Both the position numbers and the translations under genes were made by a program. Source: Gammaproteobacteria bacterium (lineage in GTDB: Bacteria > Pseudomonadota > Gammaproteobacteria > Chromatiales > Chromatiaceae). From it: DNA of 13,556 nucleotides. The stretch spans positions 1 through 13,556 of the forward strand of contig JABDQZ010000366.1 in NCBI GenBank assembly GCA_013041975.1, written 5' to 3'. Below, in pieces: positions 1 through 7,417 of the stretch (the stretch's first letter is position 1; each line of letters starts with the position of its first letter). Under the pieces are notes generated by a model that saw only the letters and a program-made list of their open reading frames with translations, was not told the origin of the DNA and searched no databases.

Positions 1-503
1 GCAGCGACTGGACACCACGCTCTGTGCACCGCAAGGCCAGAGTGGTGGCGGATGCCATGCGTGAAATTGAAAATGCCGAAGGTCGCGATGCACGTGACGT
101 CGAGGTAGCCGAGACTCTCAATATTTCTCTTAATGATTACCATTCGATCCTGAAAGATGCCTCCGGTTCGCGTATTTTTAGTTTTGATGAACTGGTAGCC
201 CTTGGTGAAGTCGATAATCAGGCGGATTCTCTGACGGTATCAGCGGATTCACGAACACCTGACGATGGTCTTGAGCGTGATGATTTCAAACAAGCCCTGG
301 CTACGGCAATTTCCGGATTGCCGGAAAGAGAGCGTCTGGTTGTGGCCCTGTATTACGATGAGGAACTGAATCTACGCGAGATAGGTCAGGTACTGGGTGT
401 CAGCGAATCACGCGTTTGTCAGATTCATAGTCAGGCCGCCATGCGTTTACGATCCCGAATGAGTTCCTGGCTGCCAGAGTTTCAACAGAAGTACAGTCCG
501 TAA
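1..503 (+). CDS. fliA: RNA polymerase sigma-28 factor FliA (3' part; 5' end outside window)
   Basis: The reading frame is open from the first bases (first full codon at 3) to TAA at 501-503, giving 166 residues of a protein usually about 240 long. The visible part starts in region 2.4/3.0 (SDWTPRSVHRKAR, close to the family's DWVPRSVRRKAR). It continues through region 3 and ends with region 4, whose helix-turn-helix reads LNLREIGQVLGVSESRVCQI and would contact the -35 element. FliA directs RNA polymerase to late flagellar, motor and chemotaxis promoters and is held by the anti-sigma factor FlgM until the hook is complete (family knowledge). A sigma-28 promoter follows immediately downstream, so the product probably activates the next genes. 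No frameshift or internal stop is seen. Identification is secure; only the N-terminal half is missing because of the window edge. Confidence 0.96.
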   Translation, partial: SDWTPRSVHRKARVVADAMREIENAEGRDARDVEVAETLNISLNDYHSILKDASGSRIFSFDELVALGEVDNQADSLTVSADSRTPDDGLERDDFKQALATAISGLPERERLVVALYYDEELNLREIGQVLGVSESRVCQIHSQAAMRLRSRMSSWLPEFQQKYSP

Positions 504-544
504 TGACTGCATGGCTAATTCAGCTTGAATCGATAAAATAATCC

Positions 545-571
545 TAAATTTTTTCATTGACTGGCCGATAG
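545..571 (+). promoter_or_regulatory. Sigma-28 (FliA) promoter for the cheY-led operon
   Basis: TAAATTTT (545-552), an 11-nt spacer (553-563) and GCCGATAG (564-571) match the enterobacterial sigma-28 consensus TAAAGTTT-N11-GCCGATAA at 7 of 8 positions in each box, with exact spacing. It lies in the fliA-cheY gap, with an expected start of transcription around 578-580, some 40 nt before cheY. A short inverted repeat, GGCC-GATA-GGCC (563-574), overlaps the -10 box and may be chance. Confidence 0.9.
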
Positions 572-618
572 GCCTGTTAACGTTTACTTAAGAAAATATA
601 AACAGTCCGGAGGTTGCG

Positions 619-1005
619 TTGGACAAAAACATGAAAATTCTGGTTGTGGATGACTTCTCTACAATGCGCCGAATCGTAAAAAACCTGCTGGGTGATCTTG
701 GATTCAAAAACATTGAAGAAGCTGATGATGGAAATACCGCACTGCCAAAATTGCAATCTGGTAATTTCGATTTTCTGGTAACTGACTGGAACATGCCAGG
801 CATGACAGGCATTGACCTGTTAAAAGCCGTTAGAGCCGATCCGAACCTGGCTTCACTGCCAGTCTTGATGGTAACGGCAGAGTCCAAACGTGAGCAGATC
901 ATCGAAGCGGCCCAGGCCGGTGTCAATGGTTACGTGGTCAAACCTTTCACAGCAGGAACGCTTGAAGAAAAAATCAGCAAGATCTTTGAACGCGTCAATG
1001 GTTAA
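619..1005 (+). CDS. cheY: Chemotaxis response regulator CheY
   Basis: Single-domain receiver of 128 residues. Phosphorylated by CheA, it binds the FliM/FliN switch and changes flagellar rotation. Visible key residues are the acidic pair D11-D12, phospho-acceptor D56 (in VTDWNMPG), T86, the aromatic switch Y105 and K108 (KPF). The sequence DDFSTMRRIVKNLL is typical of true flagellar CheY. Start choice: TTG at 619 has GGAGG at 609-613 with a 5-nt gap. ATG at 631, the position used by Pseudomonas-type proteins beginning MKIL, would be 17 nt from that site. TTG is therefore preferred, which adds MDKN, as in the slightly longer Vibrio and E. coli forms. It is the first gene after the sigma-28 promoter and cheZ follows 12 nt later. 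The identity is secure; only the start codon is open. Confidence 0.96.
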   Translation: MDKNMKILVVDDFSTMRRIVKNLLGDLGFKNIEEADDGNTALPKLQSGNFDFLVTDWNMPGMTGIDLLKAVRADPNLASLPVLMVTAESKREQIIEAAQAGVNGYVVKPFTAGTLEEKISKIFERVNG

Positions 1006-1017
1006 GCCGATCTGACT

Positions 1018-1755
1018 ATGGACAAAGATAATAAACTGGAGCTGGCCAGACGTCTGGTAGCTGAACTGGAAGCTGATAATGAAGAAATGGCAAGCAACAC
1101 CCTTGCAGAATTGACAGCATCTGATTCAAACCCGGGTGACCTGTTTCAGGAAGTCGGACGCCTGACACGCGAATTGCATGAAGCGATTAATGGCTTTGTG
1201 ATGGATACTGCGATGGCTGAAATGGTTCAGGTTGATATACCTGATGCCACGGAACGTTTGCAGTATGTGATTGAAACCACAGAAACGGCGGCTCATCAAA
1301 CATTGACTGCCATTGAAGGCGCATTACCGGTTTCTGAACGGCTGAAATCCAAGGCTGAACACCTGAACCAGCAATGGGGCAAGTTTTTACAACGGGAAAT
1401 GAAGGTTGATGATTTCAAGGCGTTGAGCGGTGAACTGAGCGAGTTTTTGCAAAATACGGCAGAAGACAGCAATGAACTGCACGACAAAATGAATGAAATC
1501 ATGATGGCCCAGGGTTTTCAGGATATTACCGGGCAAATCATCAAAAAAGTGATCAAGCTGGTTCAGGATGTTGAAGGTCGTCTGATCCACCTGGTAAAAC
1601 TGGCAGGCAATGCCCATACCAGTAAAAATGATGAAGATATTCGCAAGCAGAAAATGGCAGAAGAAGATGGACCTGTTGTACCGGGAGTCACCCAGTCACA
1701 GGTTGTCAGTGGACAGGATGATGTTGATGATTTGCTATCAAGTCTTGGCTTTTGA
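1018..1755 (+). CDS. cheZ: CheY-P phosphatase CheZ
   Basis: A 245-residue, mostly helical protein (E. coli form 214; Pseudomonas type longer) that accelerates dephosphorylation of CheY-P. The catalytic segment AQGFQDITGQIIKK holds D169 and Q173, equivalent to E. coli D143 and the catalytic Q147. It lies in the long helix of the four-helix-bundle region. A polar linker (about 200-231) leads to the C-terminal peptide QDDVDDLLSSLGF (233-245), nearly identical to the E. coli CheY-binding tail. The ATG at 1018 is 12 nt after the cheY stop with no obvious Shine-Dalgarno, so translation is probably coupled to cheY. The tail matters beyond this gene because a similar acidic-LL motif is repeated in the CheA linker. 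Confidence 0.95.
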   Translation: MDKDNKLELARRLVAELEADNEEMASNTLAELTASDSNPGDLFQEVGRLTRELHEAINGFVMDTAMAEMVQVDIPDATERLQYVIETTETAAHQTLTAIEGALPVSERLKSKAEHLNQQWGKFLQREMKVDDFKALSGELSEFLQNTAEDSNELHDKMNEIMMAQGFQDITGQIIKKVIKLVQDVEGRLIHLVKLAGNAHTSKNDEDIRKQKMAEEDGPVVPGVTQSQVVSGQDDVDDLLSSLGF

Positions 1756-1798
1756 ATAAATATAAAAACACAACAGTTTCCGAATTAAGGAGTGGATG

Positions 1799-3871
1799 AT
1801 GGCTCTTGACCTGAACGACGAGATTCTTCAGGACTTTCTCGTAGAGGGTGGGGAAATTCTCGAGGAGCTCAATGAGCAACTTGTAGATCTCGAACAAACC
1901 CCTGAAGATCCTGATCTTCTCAATGCCGTATTTCGTGGTTTTCATACCATTAAGGGTGGTGCCGGGTTCCTGAGTATCGATGCACTGGTAGAAGTGTGTC
2001 ACAAGGCTGAAAATGTTTTTGACATACTGCGTCAGGGAAAAAGAACTATCGACGCTGAGCTGATGGATGCCATTCTGCAGGTGATCGATTCGGTCAATGC
2101 TATGTTCGCCGGTATCCAGGAAGGCATAGACCCTGAACATGTTGATGCCTCTCTTATCGAAACTCTCAAGAACTATGCTGTTCCTGCCGGTGAGGAGCCA
2201 GAACCGGCTGCTGCACCAGAACCGCAAACCGAGCCACCAGCTGCTGAACCTGCGACACAGGGTGAGGAAGCGCTCGATGAACTGCTTTCTGCTGCCGGAA
2301 CCGATAAAGCTGCTGCGCCGCCAGCCAGTGGTGATGACATCAGCGAAGAAGAATTCGAAAACTTGCTGGATGAGCTCCATGGTGAAGGCAAATTCAAAGC
2401 CCCGGCACCCGATGCTGGCGTAGCTTCTGGGGCCTCTGACTCTGATGAAATTTCTGAAGAAGAATTTGAAAACCTGCTGGATGACATTCATGGAAAAGGC
2501 AAGTTTGATACAAAGCCTGTAGCTGCCGGTGACACTGCTGCGGCAGCTACACCTCCTCCAGCGCCTCAATCCAAACCGGAACCGGCTGCGCAGAAACCAG
2601 CTCCCAAGAAGCCGGCTGAACCAAAAGCCAAGGCAGCTCCAAAAGCCAAGGCAGAACCCGCTGCCAAGGCTGGGGGCAAAGCAAATGCCAAGTCCGCACC
2701 GTCGGCTGAAACGACAGTACGTGTCGATACCCAACGGCTTGATGACATTATGAATATGGTGGGTGAGCTGGTGCTGGTGCGTAACAGGCTGGCCACACTG
2801 AGGGCCTCCATGGAAAATGAAGCTGTTGCGGCAGTAGTATCTAATCTGGATGTGGTCACTTCTGACCTGCAGCTGGCAGTGATGAAAACCCGCATGCAGC
2901 CAATCAAGAAAGTATTCGGGCGTTTCCCACGAGTCGTGCGTGACCTTGCCCGTTCACTGAACAAAGAGATCGACCTCGAAATGGAAGGGGAAGATACAGA
3001 TCTCGATAAAAACCTCGTTGAGGCCCTGGCCGATCCAATGGTTCACCTGGTTCGTAACTCAGTTGACCATGGTATTGAAATGCCGGATGACCGTGAAGCA
3101 GCAGGCAAACCCCGTAAAGGTAGAGTACTGCTGACCGCCTTGCAGGAAGGTGATCATATCTTGCTCTCCATTATGGATGATGGTAAAGGAATGGATGCAG
3201 ACGTGCTTCGTGGCCTTGCTGTCGAACGTGGCATGATGGATGCCGAAGCTGCTGCGCGTCTGGATAACAAGGAATGCTATAACCTAATTTTTCATCCCGG
3301 CTTTTCCACCAAGAAACAAATTTCCGATATTTCCGGACGTGGTGTAGGCATGGATGTGGTCAAGACCCGTATCGCACAGATGAATGGTTCTGTAGAGGTG
3401 GATTCCGAGCTTGGTCAAGGCTCTATTATTACGGTCAAACTGCCGCTGACCCTGGCTATTCTTCCAACCCTGATGGTCATTCTTGGTGAGCAGCCATTTG
3501 CCTTGCCATTGGCCAGTGTGGTTGAGATTTTCAATCTTGACCTGAGCAAGACAAACGTTGTGGATGGACAACTGACCATTCGTGTTCGTGGTCGTGCATT
3601 GCCCTTGTTCTACCTGCGTGAATGGCTGGTCAAAGGTGGTGAGCCAGTAGATTACAGTAATGGTGGCGGTCATGTGGTCGTTGTCAATGTTGCCAATGTT
3701 CAGGTGGGTCTTGTTGTTGATCACCTTGTCGGCCAGGAAGAAGTTGTCATCAAACCCCTGGGCGCATTGCTGCAGGGACTGGAAGGCATGGCAGGTGCGA
3801 CAATTACCGGTGACGGCAATATTGCACTGATCATGGATGTTCCCGGTCTAATGAGAAAATATGCCACTTAG
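1799..3871 (+). CDS. cheA: Chemotaxis histidine kinase CheA
   Basis: Array kinase of 690 residues that autophosphorylates and passes phosphate to CheY and CheB. P1 (about 1-125) has the phospho-histidine H49 in FRGFHTIKGGAGF. Residues about 128-303 are a low-complexity Pro/Ala/Lys linker with acidic LL motifs at 181-199 and 218-236 and a weaker one at 156-167; no folded P2 domain is evident. P3 dimerisation starts near 304 (TTVRVDTQRLDDIMNMVGEL). P4 ATPase has the N box (DPMVHLVRNSVDHGIE, 412-427), G1 (DDGKGMD, 460-466), F box (FHPGFSTKK) and G2 (GRGVGMDVV). P5, the CheW-like regulatory domain, starts near 555. Of two adjacent ATGs (1796, 1799), 1799 is chosen because AAGGAG (1787-1792) then lies 6 nt upstream instead of 3. 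No catalytic residue is missing. Confidence 0.96.
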   Translation: MALDLNDEILQDFLVEGGEILEELNEQLVDLEQTPEDPDLLNAVFRGFHTIKGGAGFLSIDALVEVCHKAENVFDILRQGKRTIDAELMDAILQVIDSVNAMFAGIQEGIDPEHVDASLIETLKNYAVPAGEEPEPAAAPEPQTEPPAAEPATQGEEALDELLSAAGTDKAAAPPASGDDISEEEFENLLDELHGEGKFKAPAPDAGVASGASDSDEISEEEFENLLDDIHGKGKFDTKPVAAGDTAAAATPPPAPQSKPEPAAQKPAPKKPAEPKAKAAPKAKAEPAAKAGGKANAKSAPSAETTVRVDTQRLDDIMNMVGELVLVRNRLATLRASMENEAVAAVVSNLDVVTSDLQLAVMKTRMQPIKKVFGRFPRVVRDLARSLNKEIDLEMEGEDTDLDKNLVEALADPMVHLVRNSVDHGIEMPDDREAAGKPRKGRVLLTALQEGDHILLSIMDDGKGMDADVLRGLAVERGMMDAEAAARLDNKECYNLIFHPGFSTKKQISDISGRGVGMDVVKTRIAQMNGSVEVDSELGQGSIITVKLPLTLAILPTLMVILGEQPFALPLASVVEIFNLDLSKTNVVDGQLTIRVRGRALPLFYLREWLVKGGEPVDYSNGGGHVVVVNVANVQVGLVVDHLVGQEEVVIKPLGALLQGLEGMAGATITGDGNIALIMDVPGLMRKYAT
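2264..2299 (+). repeat. Degenerate third copy of the CheA linker acidic-LL motif
   Basis: Encodes EEALDELLSAAG inside the CheA linker (residues 156-167 counting from 1799). It shares the acidic-acidic-x-hydrophobic-acidic-acidic-LL pattern with the two stronger copies at 2339 and 2450 and with the CheZ tail. The similarity is short, so the call is tentative. Confidence 0.4.
2339..2395 (+). repeat. CheA linker motif, copy 1
   Basis: Encodes ISEEEFENLLDELHGEGKF (residues 181-199 counting from 1799). The second copy starts exactly 111 bp (37 codons) later and differs at only three residues, mostly with synonymous changes at DNA level. That implies an old duplication kept by selection on the protein. 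Confidence 0.85.
2450..2506 (+). repeat. CheA linker motif, copy 2
   Basis: Encodes ISEEEFENLLDDIHGKGKF (residues 218-236), the near-identical partner of the copy at 2339-2395. Both sit where P2 would lie in E. coli CheA, between P1 and P3, separated by an Ala/Gly/Asp spacer. Confidence 0.85.
2621..2656 (+). repeat. 18-bp tandem repeat in the CheA linker
   Basis: CCAAAAGCCAAGGCAG occurs at 2621-2636 and again at 2639-2654. The two 18-bp units differ only in their last two bases and encode PKAKAA and PKAKAE. The unit is in frame, so copy-number change would lengthen or shorten the linker by six residues without a frameshift. Confidence 0.8.
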
Positions 3872-3917
3872 GTGTCGGATAATACTGGCTAAACAAGAAA
3901 GAGCAGAGTGAATACTT

Positions 3918-4976
3918 ATGGGACAACAGGTAGATGTCTTGGTAGTCGACGACTCTGCTTTTTTTCGTCACCGCATCATCGAAATTTTACAGCAGTCACC
4001 TCATATCAATATCGTTGGAACTGCTGTTAATGGTAAAGATGCTGTAGAAAAAGCAGCCCAGCTAAATCCCGATATTATTACCATGGATGTTGAAATGCCT
4101 GTCATGGACGGTATTCAGGCAGTCCGTGAAATCATGCTGTCCAATCCAACGCCTGTCCTGATGTTTTCCAATCTGACCTCCGAAGGTGCCCGTGTCACGC
4201 TGGATGCACTGGATGCCGGAGCTGTTGATTACCTGAGTAAAAACTTTTCACCTTCCAGTACCTATGATGAAACTTACGTGGTGCTGCGTGAAAAGGTATT
4301 GAATATTGCCCTGAAAACCAACCGACAACAATTGAAAACGGTCGGCTCGGCCCCGATACCCGGACAGCCACAGAAAAAAACGGTTGTCGCTTCACCCGCA
4401 AACGCATCCAAGGGTAACAATGATTTTGATCTGCTGATCATCGGTGCGTCGACTGGAGGTCCGGTTGCCCTGCAGAATGTCTTGACCAGTTTACCGGGAA
4501 ATTTTCCTGTGCCTGTCATAGCAATGGTGCATATGCCTGCTTCATTTACTACTGCCTACGCAAATCGTTTGAATGACTTGTGCAACCTCAGCGTCAGGGA
4601 GGCGACTGACAAGGACGCGCTCAAAGCAGGGCTGGTGCTGCTTGCTCCGGGCGGGATGCAACTGCTTGTCAATCGAGGCAAAGTTGACATCAAGGAAAGC
4701 CTGCCGGAACAGACCTATCATCCCAGCGTTGATGTTGGTTTTGCCTCAGCTGCTGAAAGTTATGGCCAAAAGGTTTTGGCACTGGTGCTCACAGGAATGG
4801 GGGCCGATGGCAAAATGGGAGCGCAAAAGCTGAAACAGGCTGGTGCGACCGTATGGTCACAAAATCAGGAAAGTTGTGTTGTCTATGGTATGCCCCAGGC
4901 CGTTGAGAAGGCGGGTTTATCAGACAGGGTATTACCACTTGATGTCATTGGCGAACAGTTAACAAAGGCGTTTTGA
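3918..4976 (+). CDS. cheB: Chemoreceptor glutamate methylesterase CheB
   Basis: A 352-residue adaptation enzyme that hydrolyses methyl-glutamate on chemoreceptors and is activated by phosphorylation from CheA. The N-terminal receiver (about 5-125) has D11-D12 and phospho-acceptor D57 (ITMDVEMPVMDG). A linker of about 40 residues precedes the C-terminal methylesterase. Its catalytic triad is visible as S178 (GASTGG), H205 (MVHMP) and D297 (TGMGADG). The family usually reads QHMP at the histidine; here the residue before it is Val. The ATG at 3918 follows a weak GAGTG (3906-3910). The TGA ends 1 nt before the motC start, so the two are probably coupled. The partner methyltransferase CheR is not in this window; in related genomes it commonly lies elsewhere. 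Confidence 0.96.
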   Translation: MGQQVDVLVVDDSAFFRHRIIEILQQSPHINIVGTAVNGKDAVEKAAQLNPDIITMDVEMPVMDGIQAVREIMLSNPTPVLMFSNLTSEGARVTLDALDAGAVDYLSKNFSPSSTYDETYVVLREKVLNIALKTNRQQLKTVGSAPIPGQPQKKTVVASPANASKGNNDFDLLIIGASTGGPVALQNVLTSLPGNFPVPVIAMVHMPASFTTAYANRLNDLCNLSVREATDKDALKAGLVLLAPGGMQLLVNRGKVDIKESLPEQTYHPSVDVGFASAAESYGQKVLALVLTGMGADGKMGAQKLKQAGATVWSQNQESCVVYGMPQAVEKAGLSDRVLPLDVIGEQLTKAF

Positions 4977-4977
4977 T

Positions 4978-5718
4978 ATGGATTTCCTCAGCATTATCGG
5001 TATTTTTATTGCATTGCTGGCCATTCTGGGTGGCAACTGGCTGGAAGGCGGTCATGTTGCTTCATTGATTAATGGCCCGGCAATGGCCATTGTACTGGGC
5101 GGTACTATCGGCGCTATATTATTGCAGACGCCGGTACCAATTTTTGTGCGTGCCATGAGAATGTCAGGATCAGTTTTTCGTCCTACCCATCTTCCTGTAC
5201 AGGAAACGATCAAGAAACTGGTTGAATGGAGCATCATTGCCCGTAGAGATGGGCTACTTGGCCTGGAAAATGCTACCCAAAGGGAAAAAGATCGTTTCAT
5301 TCGAAAAGGTATCGAATTGCTGGTTGATGGCAACGAGCCGGAAGTCATTCGAAATGTCCTTGAGGTTGAACTGGATAGTCGTGAAAGCCTGGATATCCAG
5401 GCGACAAAGGTGTTTGAAGGCATGGGAGGATATGCGCCTACCATCGGTATTCTGGGGGCGGTAATGGGGCTGATTCATGTGATGCAGAATCTGGGTGACC
5501 CGGAAAAGCTCGGTGGTGGTATCGCTACGGCATTTGTTGCCACCATTTATGGTGTTGGACTGGCAAACCTTTTCCTTCTGCCGTTTGCCAACAAGCTGAA
5601 AAACCAGATTGCACAGCGCACCATGTATCTGGAAATGGTCATTGAGGGAATTGTCTCAATTGCCGAGGGAGAGAATCCTCGTCATATCGAATCGAAATTG
5701 CAGGGATACGAGTTTTAA
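4978..5718 (+). CDS. motC: Flagellar stator protein MotC (MotA family)
   Basis: A 246-residue inner-membrane stator subunit, the five-copy partner of MotD in an ion-driven torque unit. Four membrane segments are predicted at about 3-19, 33-51, 150-171 and 181-203. The cytoplasmic loop between the second and third contains the charged residues R89/R90 and E97 (IIARRDGLLGLEN) that face FliG in the family. Prolines P154 (GYAPTIGILG) and P202 (LLPFANKL) correspond to the functional prolines of MotA. The position after cheB and before an OmpA-type MotD matches the second stator set of Pseudomonas. AAAGG (4964-4968) lies 9 nt before the ATG. An alternative name would be motA or pomA; motC rests on gene order. 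Confidence 0.9.
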   Translation: MDFLSIIGIFIALLAILGGNWLEGGHVASLINGPAMAIVLGGTIGAILLQTPVPIFVRAMRMSGSVFRPTHLPVQETIKKLVEWSIIARRDGLLGLENATQREKDRFIRKGIELLVDGNEPEVIRNVLEVELDSRESLDIQATKVFEGMGGYAPTIGILGAVMGLIHVMQNLGDPEKLGGGIATAFVATIYGVGLANLFLLPFANKLKNQIAQRTMYLEMVIEGIVSIAEGENPRHIESKLQGYEF

Positions 5719-5732
5719 ACAGGTAACATCTA

Positions 5733-6620
5733 GTGGCTCGAAGAAAGAAAAAAGTTGAAGAACCAGAGAACCACGAAAGGTGGTTGGTGTCCTATGCTGA
5801 TTTTATTACCTTGCTGTTTGCCTTTTTTGTGGTGATGTACGCTATTTCTTCGGTCAACGAGGGTAAGTACCGCGTACTTTCCGACACCATGGTTGAAGCT
5901 TTTTCAGACCAGTTGAAAGAGGCAGAACAAATGCCGGTGCCATTGTTGACTGATGAGAACCAGAATGGCGACTTCATGCTTCGTGGAGAAGAATCCAAGC
6001 AGTCTGAACTTGGAGAACAGCCAATTGAAGAACAGCAGGAAGGATTTCCAGAGCCCAAGTCATCTGACGAGGAACCTGCCGATAATCGCCTTTGGGTAGT
6101 GGCCAGCAACCTGGATTCTTCTCTGCAGGGGTTTGTCGATAAAAAACTGGTCAAGATCAACCTGCAGGGCGATAAGATAGAAATTCAATTGAGCAGCAAG
6201 ATGCTTTTTGGCAGTGGCAGTGCACGCCTCTCTGATGATGCCCGCAAGGCATTTCGTGATATAGCCATTATTATCAAACCGCTTAACAATAGTATCCATG
6301 TGGAAGGGCATACGGATAACGTACCCATCAAGACCATGGCGTATCCGTCTAACTGGGAGCTATCAGCTGCGCGTGCTGCCAGTGTTGTCGAGTATCTGGC
6401 GCGCCAGGGTGTAGCACCAGAGCGTCTGGCTGCTATTGGTTATGGTGAGTTTCGTCCTATCAGCAGCAATGATTCGGAAGATGGGCGCAAGAAAAACCGT
6501 CGTGTCACTCTGGTTCTGCGGGCTGATGATGCCCAGGGGGCATACGGGGCGCTTGGTGTTGAATCGGCCTTGCCTGATCAGGGAGATGTTCCCTGGGCCG
6601 AATCACCTGGAGGCTTTTAA
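5733..6620 (+). CDS. motD: Flagellar stator protein MotD (MotB family, OmpA domain)
   Basis: A 295-residue stator subunit that anchors MotC to peptidoglycan. A basic N-terminus (MARRKKK) precedes HERWLVSYADF and a single membrane helix at about 20-39. D23 is the conserved ion-carrying aspartate. The YAD context resembles proton-type MotB more than sodium-type PomB, so proton drive is inferred. After the plug region and an acidic linker (about 60-118), the OmpA-like domain (about 145-263) shows FGSGSARL, the peptidoglycan-binding GHTDNVP (192-198) and NRRV (255-258). The start is GTG at 5733, with AGG 9 nt upstream and an N-terminus matching Pseudomonas MotD. Its TAA overlaps the parC ATG by one base (TAATG). 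Confidence 0.92.
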   Translation: MARRKKKVEEPENHERWLVSYADFITLLFAFFVVMYAISSVNEGKYRVLSDTMVEAFSDQLKEAEQMPVPLLTDENQNGDFMLRGEESKQSELGEQPIEEQQEGFPEPKSSDEEPADNRLWVVASNLDSSLQGFVDKKLVKINLQGDKIEIQLSSKMLFGSGSARLSDDARKAFRDIAIIIKPLNNSIHVEGHTDNVPIKTMAYPSNWELSAARAASVVEYLARQGVAPERLAAIGYGEFRPISSNDSEDGRKKNRRVTLVLRADDAQGAYGALGVESALPDQGDVPWAESPGGF

Positions 6621-7417
6621 TGAAAGTCTGGACGGTGGCAAATCAAAAAGGCGGGGTAGGCAAGACAACGACGACCGTCGCGCTGGGTGGATTGTTGGCA
6701 GCATGGGGTTTTCGCACGTTACTGGTTGACGTTGATCCACACGGCTCACTGACCAGCTATTTCCGCTACGATCCCGACGCACTGGACGAAAGCACTTATT
6801 CGTTATTTCAGGCGCTGGCGGACAAGCGAGAACTTGATCCCAATGAAGTGTTCTGTGATACCGGTACACCAGGTTTGTCATTGATGCCAGCCTCTGTTGC
6901 CCTGGCCACTCTGGATCGACAGTCGGCCAAACTTGATGGTATGGGGCTGGTGTTGAAAAATTCACTGGCAAAGGTTCAGAATCAGTTTGATTATGTGCTG
7001 ATTGATTGTCCACCATTGCTGGGGGTGCTGCTTATCAATGCGCTGGCAGCCTGTGAACACCTGGTAGTCCCGGTTCAGACAGAGTTCCTGGCGATCAAGG
7101 GCCTGGAACGCATGACACATACACTGAAAATGGTACTCAAGGCACGACGTGCGCCATTGGCTTATACCATTGTGCCTACCATGTATGACAAGCGAACCCG
7201 GGCTTCAATAGACAGCTTGCAGGTACTCAAACAAAATTTCATGGATCATTTGTGGCACGGTGTGATTCCCGTTGATACCAAGTTCCGTGAAGCCAGTCGT
7301 GCAGGTATTCCACCGGCATTTTTCGATCCGAAAGCCAGGGGAGTCGAGGCCTATACCCGACTGTTGGAAGATATGCTGCAGGACAGTCTTGGGGAAAAAC
7401 ATGCAGCGGCGAGCTGA
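6620..7417 (+). CDS. parC: ParA-family ATPase ParC, polar placement of chemosensory arrays
   Basis: A 265-residue ParA/MinD-type ATPase. The deviant Walker A KGGVGKTT is at 10-17 (signature K10, catalytic K15), Walker A' is LLVDVDPHG (D39) and Walker B is YVLIDCPP (D129). DPHG in place of the plasmid-type DPQG is typical of the copy found in chemotaxis operons. There is no DNA-binding N-terminal extension and no parB or parS nearby, so this is not a plasmid or chromosome partition gene. In Vibrio the homologue forms a polar gradient and directs inheritance of arrays through ParP (established for that family). TGGAGG (6608-6613) lies 6 nt before the ATG, which overlaps the motD stop. The end overlaps parP by 17 nt. 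Confidence 0.9.
   Translation: MKVWTVANQKGGVGKTTTTVALGGLLAAWGFRTLLVDVDPHGSLTSYFRYDPDALDESTYSLFQALADKRELDPNEVFCDTGTPGLSLMPASVALATLDRQSAKLDGMGLVLKNSLAKVQNQFDYVLIDCPPLLGVLLINALAACEHLVVPVQTEFLAIKGLERMTHTLKMVLKARRAPLAYTIVPTMYDKRTRASIDSLQVLKQNFMDHLWHGVIPVDTKFREASRAGIPPAFFDPKARGVEAYTRLLEDMLQDSLGEKHAAAS

Noticed and set aside
588..926. 112-codon open frame opposite cheY
   Set aside because: Shadow of cheY, whose active-site residues are all intact on the + strand. No ribosome site or known domain.
1706..2734. 342-codon open frame on the minus strand
   Set aside because: It lies wholly opposite cheZ/cheA, is rich in Arg, Cys, Phe and Ser as expected from the antisense of the Ala/Pro/Glu-rich linker, and shows no domain or start signal.
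6078..6085. Exact sigma-28 -10 sequence GCCGATAA inside motD
   Set aside because: The -35 position 11 nt upstream (6059-6066) reads GTCATCTG, with no useful match to TAAAGTTT, and the site lies within conserved coding sequence.
7272..7400. N-terminal extension of ParP from ATG 7272
   Set aside because: It would overlap parC by almost 150 bp with a sequence that is the shadow of conserved parC codons. ATG 7401 has a better ribosome-binding site and fits known ParP lengths.
6620..7417. Plasmid or chromosome partition locus
   Set aside because: There is a ParA-like ATPase but no ParB, parS or replication gene, and the overlap with motD and parP places it in the chemotaxis family.
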